A stretch of DNA of 64,000 bases, taken from NCBI RefSeq assembly GCF_023336895.1, contig NZ_JAMBLT010000003.1, positions 1-64,000 on the forward strand, read 5' to 3'. The notes below the pieces were generated by a model. The model was not told where the DNA came from. It did not search any database and saw only the letters and a list, made by a program, of their open reading frames with translations. Origin of the DNA: Parasutterella secunda (GTDB lineage: Bacteria; Pseudomonadota; Gammaproteobacteria; Burkholderiales; Burkholderiaceae_F). The position numbers were made by a program, and so were the translations under genes. This document shows, in pieces, positions 28,796 to 39,521 of the stretch; position 1 is the stretch's first letter; each line of letters starts with the position of its first letter.

Positions 28796-29460
28796 GAAAA
28801 CAAACAGCAAGAATTCGCGGTGACGGCGAAAAAACACGTGAAGCGCTCATTGAGGCTGCGGGCACTTTGGCAGCAGAGCGAGGCTGGGCCAATGTGGCGG
28901 CTAAGGACGTCTGCGACATGGCTGGCGTCAATTGCGCGAGTGTTAACTATTGGTTTGGCGGACGCGATGAACTGTATGAAGCGGTTTTATCAAGAATTCC
29001 TGATACGATTTTCAGTCAAGAGTTGGAAATCGAGATGGTTCAGTACGAAACGGCCCAGGAAGCCCTGCAGTACTTTTTCACCCACCATCTGGAACGCGTG
29101 GATGATAAACGCAGCTGGCCCATGCGCGTTTGGGCTCGCGAAGTAACCGGAACGCCCTCGGAAAATATTCTGAGTTTAGCTAGAAAAGTCGGCGTGATGC
29201 GCATTAAGGCGCTTCAGCAGTTTTTTGCTGATTACCTGGGAGTCGATGACTATCGGGATCCGAGAGTCGGAGCCGCTTTTATGACGGCCATGTCAGCGGT
29301 GCTGATTCATATGTTGGTTGCGCCTGAATTAAGAAACATCGTGGTGCCGGGATTTGTTCACGAACGCAGTCGGATGAATAATCTCATTGTTCGCCAGGTG
29401 ATGGCGGGACTTGCGTTTATGAAAGACAATATCGCCAAAGAAAAGGCGCAAGACCGATAG
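28792..29460 (+). CDS. TetR-family regulator (CecR-like, DUF1956)
   Basis: A 222-aa protein. The N-terminal helix-turn-helix (GWANVAAKDVCDMAGVN, then SVNYWFGGRDELYEAV) is TetR-type, and the length and C-terminal layout match CecR/YbiH, which controls ybhGFSR in enterobacteria. The gene is last in the operon, with an ATGA overlap, so it probably represses its own operon through the palindrome at 23855-23874. The ligand is unknown. Confidence 0.88.
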   Translation: MRKQTARIRGDGEKTREALIEAAGTLAAERGWANVAAKDVCDMAGVNCASVNYWFGGRDELYEAVLSRIPDTIFSQELEIEMVQYETAQEALQYFFTHHLERVDDKRSWPMRVWAREVTGTPSENILSLARKVGVMRIKALQQFFADYLGVDDYRDPRVGAAFMTAMSAVLIHMLVAPELRNIVVPGFVHERSRMNNLIVRQVMAGLAFMKDNIAKEKAQDR

Positions 29461-29469
29461 GTCTTGCGC
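29436..29469 (-). terminator. Terminator of the darP-dehydrogenase operon
   Basis: A ten-bp stem GCGCAAGACC (29446-29455) / GGTCTTGCGC (29460-29469), loop GATA. The T-rich tail is only on the minus strand. It overlaps the 3' end of the regulator gene and may also protect that transcript. Confidence 0.75.
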
Positions 29470-29483
29470 TATGGAAGAGTTCT

Positions 29484-30410
29484 TTAAATCACTCGATTGG
29501 GAGCGGTGCCGGTGGCAAGGAATGCCTGAATATTTTCAAGCGCTTGCAGCCCGGTGCTCTCTCGAGCTTCAAAGGTGCCGCTTGCGATGTGCGGCGTGAT
29601 AAGAAGATTATCGAATTGAGCTAAACGTTGATCAATGGCGGGTTCGCCCTCAAAAACGTCAAGCGCGGCACCGGCGATGGTTTTCTTCTCCAATGCCTCA
29701 ATTAACTGGTCGGTATCCACCAACTCTCCTCTTCCGATATTGATGAGGAAACCTTGGGGTCCCAGTGCTTCGAGCACTTCGCGGTTGGCAATATGATGTG
29801 TCGAGGCACCCCCCGGCATGGCTAAGACCAGAAAGTCAGACCATGCAGCCAATTCTTTGAGATTTTCAAAGCGTTGATACGGCACATCGCAGGCACTTAA
29901 ATTTGTGTAGCCGATCTGCATCTTAAAACCTTCGCCGCGGCGGGCGATTTCCCTGCCGATATGTCCAAGGCCCGCGACCCCCAACCGTTTGCCGCTAATG
30001 CGAGTGGTGAGGGGAAAGCCCGAGAAAGTCATAAGTTTCTGTCTGGCATGATTGACCGCTTGAGGTGTTTGACGGGCAAGCGCTGTAAGAAGCGCCCAGG
30101 CAAAATCGGCCACATCATCGCTTGTTGCTGTTGGCGCATTGGTCAGAACAATGTTGCGTCGCTTCATTTCCTCAAGATCAAACTTATCAAAACCTACACC
30201 GAGACTGGCGATCATTTTGAGATTAGGAAAAGACGACAGAAGATCTTGCTGCATCGACACCGGAGGATTGCTGATGACGATTTCGACATCATCGAGTTCT
30301 GAGCGTTCTTTGTCTGTTAAATCCTCCCAGTACTGAATCTCTGCGATATCTTTGAGCCCATTTAATAGGCTCTCAGGGAGAGGTTTTTTAAAAAAACTCA
30401 CAATTCGCAC
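29484..30410 (-). CDS. D-2-hydroxyacid dehydrogenase (glyoxylate/hydroxypyruvate reductase-like)
   Basis: A 308-aa NAD(P)-dependent dehydrogenase. The nucleotide-binding motif is GVAGLGHIGREIARR (near 145-159); catalytic Arg in NIGRGELVDTDQ, Glu in DVFEGEP and His in ITPHIASGT. It reduces a small 2-oxoacid; the position of the basic residue after the second beta strand cannot settle NADH versus NADPH. It starts 11 nt after darP, so the two are co-transcribed. Confidence 0.88.
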   Translation of the reverse strand: MRIVSFFKKPLPESLLNGLKDIAEIQYWEDLTDKERSELDDVEIVISNPPVSMQQDLLSSFPNLKMIASLGVGFDKFDLEEMKRRNIVLTNAPTATSDDVADFAWALLTALARQTPQAVNHARQKLMTFSGFPLTTRISGKRLGVAGLGHIGREIARRGEGFKMQIGYTNLSACDVPYQRFENLKELAAWSDFLVLAMPGGASTHHIANREVLEALGPQGFLINIGRGELVDTDQLIEALEKKTIAGAALDVFEGEPAIDQRLAQFDNLLITPHIASGTFEARESTGLQALENIQAFLATGTAPNRVI

Positions 30411-30421
30411 GATGCTACTCC

Positions 30422-30988
30422 TTATTCGTTTTCCTGATTGTCTTCTTTTTCAAGCGTTACTTCAGGGCTGACCATCGGATGGATGAGTCGGTAAAGTTCA
30501 CGTGCACTCTTCGGGGGCTTGCCCATTTGGGCCTCTTTGCGTGCTGAGCGAATAAGTTGACGCAAACTTTGAACATTAACCTCGGGGAAATCTTTGATAA
30601 AGTCTGTGAGAGCGGCATCGTCTGCAATTAATTTATCGCGCAGACGCTCGGCTCTATGGTGCGCGGCCACAGCCGCGCGGCTCTCACCCGTGGCCATGTC
30701 AATAGCGGCCCGTACTTTTTCAGGATCCAGCCCATTCATGCGTTTGCCGATCAGCTGCAGTTGTCTGCGCTGCGCTCCGAAAGACTTCATTTTGGCGTAT
30801 TCATCAATCGCTTCACGAACATCTTCCGGAAGCGGAATGCGGTTTAAAGTATCTGCGCCGAGCTTGGTCATTTCTTTGCCCAAATCCTGCAGGGCTTGTA
30901 ATTCTCGTTTAATTTGAGATTTACTCGGACGGTCATAACCGTCTTCTTCGTCTTCAAAATCGTCGCGGTTGTCTCGGTATTGAGCCAT
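30422..30988 (-). CDS. darP: Ribosome-associated protein DarP (YjgA, DUF615)
   Basis: A 188-aa highly charged helical protein that promotes late 50S assembly in E. coli. The DUF615 signature is clear: PSKSQIKRELQALQDLG and LPLPEDVREAI-type text (IPLPEDVREAIDEYAKMKS). I choose the ATG at 30988 (MAQYRDNRDD), with AGGAA upstream. The frame stays open further upstream but lacks family resemblance there and would run towards uvrB. It is divergent from uvrB. Confidence 0.93.
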   Translation of the reverse strand: MAQYRDNRDDFEDEEDGYDRPSKSQIKRELQALQDLGKEMTKLGADTLNRIPLPEDVREAIDEYAKMKSFGAQRRQLQLIGKRMNGLDPEKVRAAIDMATGESRAAVAAHHRAERLRDKLIADDAALTDFIKDFPEVNVQSLRQLIRSARKEAQMGKPPKSARELYRLIHPMVSPEVTLEKEDNQENE

Positions 30989-31084
30989 GATCCAGTTATT
31001 CCTAAAGATAATAGACGGATTGTAACGGGAAATTTTCTTTTTCAGCATTATTATTGATGGATTAAGACTATCTCGAGAAAGTTT

Positions 31085-33115
31085 GTGAGCGATATCGTTA
31101 AAACATTTCCCCATTCGCCATTTGAACTGCACGCTCCTTATGAGCCGTCCGGTGATCAGCCTCAGGCCATTGAAGAATTAAATGAGGGGCTCGAGAGCGG
31201 TTTGGCGTTTCAAACACTGTTGGGGGTAACCGGGTCGGGTAAAACATTTACGATGGCTAACGTCATCGCACGTCAGGGAGTGCCCGCCTTGATCATGGCT
31301 CCGAATAAGACATTGGCCGCGCAGCTGTATTCGGAAATGCGGGAATTTTTTCCTAATAACGCGGTGGAATATTTCGTTTCGTATTACGACTACTATCAGC
31401 CGGAAGCCTATGTTCCCAGTCGAGATCTTTTCATAGAAAAAGATTCGGCCATCAATGAGCATATCGAGCAGATGCGTTTGGCTGCCACCAAAAGCATTCT
31501 TGAGCGCCGTGACACTATTATCGTGGCCACCGTCTCGGCAATTTACGGTATCGGTAAACCGGAAAGTTACACACAGATGCGTTTGATTATGCGAACGGGT
31601 GATGTCAAAAGCCGCTCGGATTTTATTTCGCAGCTGGTTCGCATGCAGTACAAGCGCAGTGAAATGGATTTCGCTCGCGGCACCTTCCGCGTCCGGGGAG
31701 ACACTATTGATGTTTTCCCGGCCGAACACGCCGAGATGGCGGTTCGATTTGAGCTTTTTGATGATGAATTGGAATCCATCGCGCTCTTTGATCCGCTTAC
31801 CGGAAAAATTGTTCAAAAAGTCACACGTTTTGTGATTTATCCGGCAAGCCACTACGTCACTCCTCGTGATGAAATTCTTCGGGCGATAGAAACCATCAAA
31901 GAAGAATTGCGGGAGCGAAAGAAATTTTTCTTGGATGAGGGCAAACTTGTTGAAGCACAGCGTCTTGAGCAGCGCACGCTTTTTGACTTGGAAATGCTCG
32001 ATCAGGTGGGCTTTTGCAAGGGAATTGAAAATTATTCGCGCCATCTGACGGGCTTGGCCCCGGGTGTTGCGCCCCCGTGCTTAATTGATTACCTGCCTTC
32101 GGACTGTCTGATGTTTTTCGATGAATCCCATGTGATGATCGGTCAGTTAGGCGGTATGTACAGAGGAGACCGTTCCAGAAAAGAAACGCTTGTGCTCTAT
32201 GGATTCAGATTGCCTTCTGCGTTGGATAACCGGCCGTTGCGCTTTGATGAATTCGAACGCAAGATGCGACGCAGCATCTTTGTTTCGGCAACGCCTGCGG
32301 ACTATGAGCTTGAGCATTCCTCTCAAGTGGTCGAGCAAGTGGTCAGACCGACAGGGTTGGTTGATCCGGAGGTGATCGTAAGGCCGGCCAGCACTCAAGT
32401 TGACGATGTGCTCTCGGAAATCAATGAGCGGGTGAAAAAGGGCGAACGGGTTTTAGTGACAACGCTCACAAAACGGATGGCTGAAGATTTGACGGACTTT
32501 TTAAGTGACAACGGTGTCAAAGTTCGCTATTTGCATTCCGACATCGATACGGTTGAGCGTGTCGAGATCATTCGCGATCTTCGCGCGGGTGTTTTTGATG
32601 TGTTGGTTGGCATCAACCTTTTGCGTGAAGGGTTGGATATTCCGGAAGTGTCGCTCGTGGCTATTTTGGATGCTGATAAAGAAGGCTTTTTGCGAAGTGA
32701 GCGTTCATTGATCCAAACGATTGGCCGCGCGGCCAGAAATGTGGCGGGTACCGCTATTTTGTACGCCGATAAGATGACCGATTCGATGAAGCGGGCAATC
32801 GGAGAAACGGAGCGCCGCCGCGCTAAACAGAAAGCTTATAACGAAGCGCATGGCATTACGCCTAAGAGTGTTAAAAAAGAAGTTCGCGACATTATTGACG
32901 GTGTTTATAGGCCTGATGCACCCAGTCGGGAAGATATCGCGGAAAATGTGGGTTCGATGACTGAAAAAGAACTCTCAGCCCGAATTAAGAAACTCGAAAA
33001 AGAAATGTTCGAGTACGCTAAGAATCTTGATTTTGAAAAGGCGGCCGCTGTACGTGACAAGCTGGCTGAATTAAAGAGTCGGGTGTTGGGGGCAGGAGCG
33101 CCGACGGAAACCTGA
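31085..33115 (+). CDS. uvrB: Excinuclease ABC subunit B
   Basis: A 676-aa DNA damage verification helicase of nucleotide excision repair. Walker A is [12 protein letters not shown], the beta-hairpin region is [19 protein letters not shown]-type box is FFDESHV, and helicase motif VI is QTIGRAARN. The UVR domain at the C-terminus ([16 protein letters not shown]) contacts UvrC. The start codon is GTG. uvrA and uvrC are not in the window. Confidence 0.98.
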   Translation: MSDIVKTFPHSPFELHAPYEPSGDQPQAIEELNEGLESGLAFQTLLGVTGSGKTFTMANVIARQGVPALIMAPNKTLAAQLYSEMREFFPNNAVEYFVSYYDYYQPEAYVPSRDLFIEKDSAINEHIEQMRLAATKSILERRDTIIVATVSAIYGIGKPESYTQMRLIMRTGDVKSRSDFISQLVRMQYKRSEMDFARGTFRVRGDTIDVFPAEHAEMAVRFELFDDELESIALFDPLTGKIVQKVTRFVIYPASHYVTPRDEILRAIETIKEELRERKKFFLDEGKLVEAQRLEQRTLFDLEMLDQVGFCKGIENYSRHLTGLAPGVAPPCLIDYLPSDCLMFFDESHVMIGQLGGMYRGDRSRKETLVLYGFRLPSALDNRPLRFDEFERKMRRSIFVSATPADYELEHSSQVVEQVVRPTGLVDPEVIVRPASTQVDDVLSEINERVKKGERVLVTTLTKRMAEDLTDFLSDNGVKVRYLHSDIDTVERVEIIRDLRAGVFDVLVGINLLREGLDIPEVSLVAILDADKEGFLRSERSLIQTIGRAARNVAGTAILYADKMTDSMKRAIGETERRRAKQKAYNEAHGITPKSVKKEVRDIIDGVYRPDAPSREDIAENVGSMTEKELSARIKKLEKEMFEYAKNLDFEKAAAVRDKLAELKSRVLGAGAPTET

Positions 33116-33210
33116 CAAAATTGACCGATTGTGTATACGTCTAAGTCAGTCGGTTTGCGCCAATAGACTAAAATGACAAAACTGTCGAATGATCAAAAAG
33201 GGACTTAAAA

Positions 33211-33738
33211 ATGTCGATTACCACAACAATTCATACGGAAATGCGCCGCCAAGATCGGGCGGTGGATGATCCCACCATCATCAAAGCGTTCTTGCATCGC
33301 TGCAAGATGGTGACATTGGCTATTCACGATGAGCCTTTCCCGTACATTGTCCCGTTGAGCTATGGCTACGAAGTCAACAATGACGGCTTGATTTTTTACT
33401 TCCATGGCGCGGCTGAAGGCCACAAGATTGAGCTTTATAACAAAAACCCTCATGTCAGTTTCTGCGTGGCCGAACCGGCAGCAACCATCATCGAAGATAA
33501 CCCCGCATGCCGTTCCGGTCAGAACTATTTTTCTGTGGTGGGTCGTGGTGTGATGGAACGTTTAACGGGCGATGATCGCGTTAAGGCGATGGACGCCATC
33601 ATGCACCACTATATGGGAGACAACGGCGAGTTTTCTTGGACCTATCCTCAGGAGATGCTGGACAATATGGCCTTCTGGGCTCTTCGTGTACACGAATTGT
33701 CCGCCAAGACTCGTCAGGAAATGGCTTTCAGAAAGTAG
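33211..33738 (+). CDS. Pyridoxamine-5'-phosphate-oxidase-like FMN-binding protein (NimA-like)
   Basis: A 175-aa split-barrel flavoprotein. The layout (RRQDRAV near residue 12, then FPYIVPLSYGYE and FYFHGAAEGHKIELY) is that of the NimA/PPOX family, whose members reduce or bind flavin-linked substrates; some give nitroimidazole resistance. Function here cannot be fixed. It lies 6 nt before the carbonic anhydrase gene, so the two form an operon. AAAGGGAC precedes the ATG. Confidence 0.82.
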   Translation: MSITTTIHTEMRRQDRAVDDPTIIKAFLHRCKMVTLAIHDEPFPYIVPLSYGYEVNNDGLIFYFHGAAEGHKIELYNKNPHVSFCVAEPAATIIEDNPACRSGQNYFSVVGRGVMERLTGDDRVKAMDAIMHHYMGDNGEFSWTYPQEMLDNMAFWALRVHELSAKTRQEMAFRK

Positions 33739-33744
33739 TCTGAT

Positions 33745-34377
33745 ATGCAAAATTTTCACGATTTAATAGGAGGCTTTCACCATTTTCGAGCCAACTATTT
33801 TCTCAAAGAAAAAGAATTCTTTGAGGCATTGGCTCATTCGCAAAGTCCCAAGACAATGGTGATTGCCTGCTGCGACTCCAGAACGGATCCGGCCATCGTT
33901 TTGGGATGCAAGCCCGGAGACTTGTTTGTTGTCAGAAGCGTGGCGGCGATTGTGCCGCCTCCGGAAAAAGCCGGTGAGTATGACGCGGTCATGGCCGCGG
34001 TGGAGTACGGCGTCAAACACCTCAACGTTGAAAATATCGTTGTTATGGGTCACTCAAATTGTGGAGGCATTGCCGGACTTTTTAATCCGCAAACCTTAAA
34101 AGATGAGCGATATATCAATCGTTGGGTCTCTTTGGCGTGTCCGGCTGTTCATAAAATCGATGAAGAAAATCCGGATGAGTCTAAGGCAGAAAAGGCGCGC
34201 CTGTGTGAAGAAGCCACGGTTTTGTTGTCAATAGAAAATTTGCTCTCGTACCACTGGGTGGAGGAAGCGGTTCAAGCGGGAACGTTAACCCTGCACGCTC
34301 TTTATTACGATATGCGCAAAGGATTATTAAGCGTGTGGAATGGTGACTCGGAAAATTTTGAGCCTATTGCCAAGTAG
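33745..34377 (+). CDS. can: Beta-class carbonic anhydrase
   Basis: A 210-aa zinc enzyme interconverting CO2 and bicarbonate. Zinc ligands and the catalytic dyad are in ACCDSRTDP and VVMGHSNCGG, and VRSVAAIVPPPE follows the pattern of the Can subclass. The ATG has no good ribosome site, but the N-terminus (MQNFHDLIGGFHHFR) fits the family. It supplies bicarbonate for anabolic carboxylations. A 255-bp gap follows, without a convincing terminator of its own except a GAGTCAG hairpin near 34390-34430. Confidence 0.93.
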   Translation: MQNFHDLIGGFHHFRANYFLKEKEFFEALAHSQSPKTMVIACCDSRTDPAIVLGCKPGDLFVVRSVAAIVPPPEKAGEYDAVMAAVEYGVKHLNVENIVVMGHSNCGGIAGLFNPQTLKDERYINRWVSLACPAVHKIDEENPDESKAEKARLCEEATVLLSIENLLSYHWVEEAVQAGTLTLHALYYDMRKGLLSVWNGDSENFEPIAK

Positions 34378-34587
34378 GTTGGATGCTCTGACTCGGGCGG
34401 AGGCTGCGTAGTGTTGCCTATTGAGTCAGAAGGTGATTTAAGCGTTTGAAAATGCAAAACTTAATGCTACGGTTAGTGCGCTTTTCTTTTATTAAATGCA
34501 ACGCAGTTCAACATCGATTGGGTGGAATGCAAACCCAACAATCCAGGAGATGAACGAAAACTGAAAAGTTCGTTTCCATTTTGATGT

Positions 34588-34625
34588 CTCAAAATAGAGT
34601 CGGATGTCCAGTCACCCGACTCTAT
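34588..34625 (-). terminator. Terminator of the trxB-smr-nitroreductase operon
   Basis: ATAGAGTCGG (34594-34603) / CCGACTCTAT (34616-34625), with TTTTGAG following on the minus strand, 7 nt after the nitroreductase stop. Confidence 0.85.
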
Positions 34626-34632
34626 GAATTAT

Positions 34633-35277
34633 CTAGCGCAAAAATTCGATCACACGTTTTCTCGGAAGGCGAGATTTGGGCCGACTGGCATTAGAGTCGT
34701 TGTCTGCCCGATAACCCAAGGCGATGCCTACAACCGAGCGTTCATTTTTAGCTTTAAAGCCAAGAATCTCATCGAGCTTATCAAAGTCAAGCCCGCCCAA
34801 TATGGTCGAGTCAACGCCAATTGCCGCAGCCGCCACAGTCACGCATCCTAAGGCGATAAAGGCCTGATTGCTCGCATACCGAAAGAGTCCTTCCGGATCA
34901 TTATCAAATTTGTGCGAGTAAGTCAGACGGATCACATCCGGCCGTTCAGGACTTTTCCACCCGGTATAACGGCCATCTGCTTCTTCTTGGCGGTAAAGTT
35001 CCTCGAAAAATTCTTCGCTAAAGCAAGTTGGAACCGTGAAGATGATCAGTTGCGGAGCCTGCATGCGTTCAAAGTTAAAGTCCTTAACAGCCGGCATGAT
35101 TTTTTCTTTCATCTTGGGCGTGTCGATGACGTAGAACTTCCACGGTTGAATATTTGTCGAAGAGGGTGAGAGTCGCAGTACTTCCAGAAGCGTATCCATG
35201 TCCTGATCGCTTACTCGGCGATTCGGATCGTAGTGTTTGGTGGTGTAGCGAGTGCGCATTAATTCAAGAATATCCAT
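34633..35277 (-). CDS. Nitroreductase-family FMN oxidoreductase (NfsB-like)
   Basis: A 214-aa protein. RTRYTTKHYDPNRRVSD at the N-terminus and SPSSTNIQPWKFYVI are FMN-binding hallmarks, and the C-terminal basic segment follows the NfsB pattern. It reduces nitro or quinone compounds with NAD(P)H. AGGAG lies 6 nt before the ATG. It lies 9 nt after smr in the same operon as trxB. Confidence 0.88.
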   Translation of the reverse strand: MDILELMRTRYTTKHYDPNRRVSDQDMDTLLEVLRLSPSSTNIQPWKFYVIDTPKMKEKIMPAVKDFNFERMQAPQLIIFTVPTCFSEEFFEELYRQEEADGRYTGWKSPERPDVIRLTYSHKFDNDPEGLFRYASNQAFIALGCVTVAAAAIGVDSTILGGLDFDKLDEILGFKAKNERSVVGIALGYRADNDSNASRPKSRLPRKRVIEFLR

Positions 35278-35286
35278 GGCGAACTC

Positions 35287-35991
35287 CTAAAACTTTTTAG
35301 CAATCAGAACACGCAGGGCACCGGATCCGCCTTCTTCGATCGGAGCTTGAACAAATGCCTGAACCTCTCGCATTTGTCGCAGCCACCGTCTGACAAGACC
35401 TTTGAGAACCGGTCCTTCTTCGCCGCTGTTAATGCCTTTTCCCGTGACAATGCGAACACAGCGGATATGAGCTTCGCGAGCCTGAAGGATAAAGTCCACA
35501 AGGGCACGTCTGGCTTCTTCGGTACGGTAGCCGTGTAAATCAAGGTGCGCTCCGACAGGCCAAAGTCCCCGGGATAATTTTTGCGCAAGGTCGATGCCGC
35601 AACCCACAGCGATGTACTCACGATCACCCCAATCATCAGCGCTGGCCCCATCGTAGCTATCCGAGAGACCCACTTCGGCACGCAATTTCAAAGGGGTTTG
35701 TTGAACCTTAGGGCGGGGAGGCTTTTTTGTCGACATCGCCCGCACATTTTTGTTTTCCAGCTTAGTGACACCCAGGCGTTGCATTTCTTTTTCAAAAAGA
35801 TCGATTTCAGAAACATCCCTTTCGGTTGGTGTAACCCCGATGCGCTTCATCTCTGCGGCAAAAAGGGCGCGATCATCGTCTTCTTTTTCGCGTCTTTGAA
35901 GTCGGGCGGCGGCTTGCTTTTCCCGGATGATCGACTCTTCCGAAAGTTTTGTTTTAATGCCTTTTAAAGCTTCAAAACCTTTTGCCCGCAT
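35287..35991 (-). CDS. Smr-domain protein
   Basis: A 234-aa protein with a charged N-terminal half (Glu/Lys/Arg-rich, likely helical) and a C-terminal Smr domain. LDLHGYRTEEARRAL and the VRIVTGKGINSGEEGPVL loop are its hallmarks. Smr domains are nucleases or RNA-binding modules (SmrA, MutS2). The HxG signature LHG is kept. Its ribosome site overlaps the trxB stop. Confidence 0.88.
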   Translation of the reverse strand: MRAKGFEALKGIKTKLSEESIIREKQAAARLQRREKEDDDRALFAAEMKRIGVTPTERDVSEIDLFEKEMQRLGVTKLENKNVRAMSTKKPPRPKVQQTPLKLRAEVGLSDSYDGASADDWGDREYIAVGCGIDLAQKLSRGLWPVGAHLDLHGYRTEEARRALVDFILQAREAHIRCVRIVTGKGINSGEEGPVLKGLVRRWLRQMREVQAFVQAPIEEGGSGALRVLIAKKF

Positions 35992-35996
35992 GGCTT

Positions 35997-36968
<972 letters not shown>

Positions 36969-37073
36969 TTACTCAGTAGATCAGTTCATTGTATCCGAGT
37001 GCCATTACGAAAAGCACAGAAAAATTGAAAACAATAGTCAAGAAGCGTTCAAAATGAAAACAAACACCGTAAA

Positions 37074-39521
37074 ATGGTAGGGTTGATTTCAGACGATAGA
37101 TTGATGAAAAAACCGGCTCTCATAAAAGAAAAAGCTAAGAAAAACATATTGCAACCGTCAGCCCGAAAATCTTCACGTACGAAGGCCGCAACCGCTCCTG
37201 TCACGGTGAGCGCCGTTGTTAACGATCCTGTTCCCGTTGAGGATAAACGCAGAAAAGTCAGGCTCGGATCGGTGGCAGGCGTTTGCCTGCTCGTTTTCTC
37301 CGTTCTATACCTTTTGATGCTGATCTCCTATAACCAGGCAGATCCGTCTTTTACACACGCGGCTCCCAATGTTGCTCCTAAAAATTGGATCGGTCTACTG
37401 GGAGCTTGGGTGTCCGATATTGCCTTGTTTGCATTAGGGTGGTCGGCTTATTGGCTTTTCCCCGTAGCCTTGATGAGCGCCTGGCGCTGCCTGAGTCCTC
37501 ATTACAGAAAGCTTTCTTTCGGCAGAATTTGGCACCTTTTCGGTTTACTGATTCTGTTGTGCGCGAGCACGTCTCTTGAGGCGCTCAGGTTGTATTACTT
37601 GGCCGAGCCCTTGCCCGGACAGGCGGGCGGTGTTCTGGGCCAATCCGTCATGACCGCTTGCGTCCCGGTGGTCGGTGTTTTGGGCTTAACGCTTTTGATG
37701 GTGGTGCTTGCCATGAGCGGCGCGGCCATCTTTTTCGACTTTTCATGGTTGGATGTGACCGAGAGAATCGGCACGCGCTTGGATCGCTTTTGGCATTTCT
37801 TTACCGATCGGCATGAGGCTAAGGTTGATCAGGAGCAGAGAAAAACCGCTCAGGAAGAATTGGCTCAACAGTTTAAGCAAGACATCCCTGCGTTGAGAAA
37901 TTCGGATGATGTCATTGATGTGCAACCGGAACCCGTGCTTCCTGCCGTTAGCCGCCCGGTAATTAATCCGCAGGCAAAAGTGAAAAAGTCGGAAGTGGCG
38001 CTTGAAGCTCAACAAGACACTTTGTTTGAAGACGCTTCTCAGCCGATCCGTCCGTCGCTCCGTTTATTTGATCCGGCGGGTAATACCGAGCCATCTATTG
38101 ATAAGGCTTCACTGGCTGTTATGAGCGGATTGATTGAAAGTAAGCTGGCCAGCTACGGCGTGACAGTGAAGGTGAAAGCCGCCAACCCGGGTCCCGTTGT
38201 TACCCGTTACGAAATTGAATTGGCCGAAGGGGTGAAAAGCTCAAGCGTTAAAAGTCTTGAGTCTGATTTGGCTCGAGTTTTGTCCGTTCAGTCTGTCCGT
38301 GTGCTCGACACTGTGCCCAATACGCCCTACATGGGTATTGAAGTGCCTAATCCGCGTCGTCAGCTCGTGAGAATTTCGGAGCTTTTAGGCTCTCAGGACT
38401 TTGCAAAATCCAAGGCGCTTTTGCCTTTGTGTTTGGGCAAACGCATTACCGGTGAGCCGTTTGTTGTTGACTTAGCCAAGATGCCTCACTTGCTCGTAGC
38501 CGGTACCACGGGCTCAGGAAAATCGGTTGGCGTCAACAGCATGATTTTGTCCCTTCTTTACAAGTTTGAGCCCTCAAAGTTACGTCTGATTTTGATTGAC
38601 CCGAAGAAGGTGGAATTTGCCTACTACGAAGACATCCCGCATCTTCTCTGTCCGGTCGTCGACCAAATGAATGAGGCAAAGCACGGTTTGCAATGGTGTG
38701 TTAAGGAGATGGAGCGCCGCTATAAATTGGCCCATAGCATTAAGGTGAGAAACCTTGAAAGCTACAACGCCAAGGTTAAAGAAGCGCGTGAAGCGGGCAC
38801 GCCCCTCATGAATCCTCTGGCGAAAAATGCCGGCGAGGAAGTTGAACTTGAAGAACTGCCTTATATCGTCGTCGTGGTCGATGAATTGGCGGACCTTTTG
38901 ATGATTGATAAAAAGGGTGTGGAAGAGTCGCTTATTCGTCTGGCTCAAAAGGCTCGCGCGGCCGGCATTCATTTGCTTTTGGCCACGCAGCGCCCCAGCG
39001 CCGATGTCATCTCCGGGCTTTTGCGCACCAATATTCCTTCTCGCGCGGCGTTTCAGGTGGCCACCGGTTCCGATAGCCGCATCATTTTGGATCAGACAGG
39101 AGCTGAAAATCTTTTGGGTAACGGGGACTTTCTCTTTAAGATGCCAAGCCTTCAAGTGCTTGAACGTATCCAGGGGGCTTTTGTTACGGATGAAGAATTG
39201 GAACGCGTTGCACAAGCCCTGCGTCAGATGGCTAAACCCAACTATGTTGACGATGTTCTCGTGTCCGAAGAAGAGGAAGCGGCAGATTCCGATGAGCCGC
39301 GCGGCACAAACGGCGGCAGAAAAGATCCGCTATTTGATAAAGCCGTTCAGATTGTGGTTGAGAGCAACAAGTGTTCGGTTACCTATTTGCAAAGACGGCT
39401 TGGAGTGGGTTATCCGAGAGCGGCCAACATAGTCGAAGACATGGAAGCCGAGGGGATTGTCAGTCCGGCCGATTCCAGCGGTCGCCGAACCATTAACGCC
39501 AGAAATAATGGGGACTTGTGA
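37074..39521 (+). CDS. ftsK: DNA translocase FtsK
   Basis: An 815-aa septum-located translocase coordinating chromosome segregation with division. Four to five helices lie between about residues 60 and 220, then a short linker (the E. coli linker is far longer), then the motor with Walker A GTTGSGKSVGVN and Walker B VVVDELADLLM. The C-terminal gamma domain (LQRRLGVGYPRAANIVEDME) reads KOPS sites. The start is uncertain: ATG 37074 or ATG 37104 (MKKPALIKEK); neither has a clear ribosome site. Confidence 0.95.
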   Translation: MVGLISDDRLMKKPALIKEKAKKNILQPSARKSSRTKAATAPVTVSAVVNDPVPVEDKRRKVRLGSVAGVCLLVFSVLYLLMLISYNQADPSFTHAAPNVAPKNWIGLLGAWVSDIALFALGWSAYWLFPVALMSAWRCLSPHYRKLSFGRIWHLFGLLILLCASTSLEALRLYYLAEPLPGQAGGVLGQSVMTACVPVVGVLGLTLLMVVLAMSGAAIFFDFSWLDVTERIGTRLDRFWHFFTDRHEAKVDQEQRKTAQEELAQQFKQDIPALRNSDDVIDVQPEPVLPAVSRPVINPQAKVKKSEVALEAQQDTLFEDASQPIRPSLRLFDPAGNTEPSIDKASLAVMSGLIESKLASYGVTVKVKAANPGPVVTRYEIELAEGVKSSSVKSLESDLARVLSVQSVRVLDTVPNTPYMGIEVPNPRRQLVRISELLGSQDFAKSKALLPLCLGKRITGEPFVVDLAKMPHLLVAGTTGSGKSVGVNSMILSLLYKFEPSKLRLILIDPKKVEFAYYEDIPHLLCPVVDQMNEAKHGLQWCVKEMERRYKLAHSIKVRNLESYNAKVKEAREAGTPLMNPLAKNAGEEVELEELPYIVVVVDELADLLMIDKKGVEESLIRLAQKARAAGIHLLLATQRPSADVISGLLRTNIPSRAAFQVATGSDSRIILDQTGAENLLGNGDFLFKMPSLQVLERIQGAFVTDEELERVAQALRQMAKPNYVDDVLVSEEEEAADSDEPRGTNGGRKDPLFDKAVQIVVESNKCSVTYLQRRLGVGYPRAANIVEDMEAEGIVSPADSSGRRTINARNNGDL

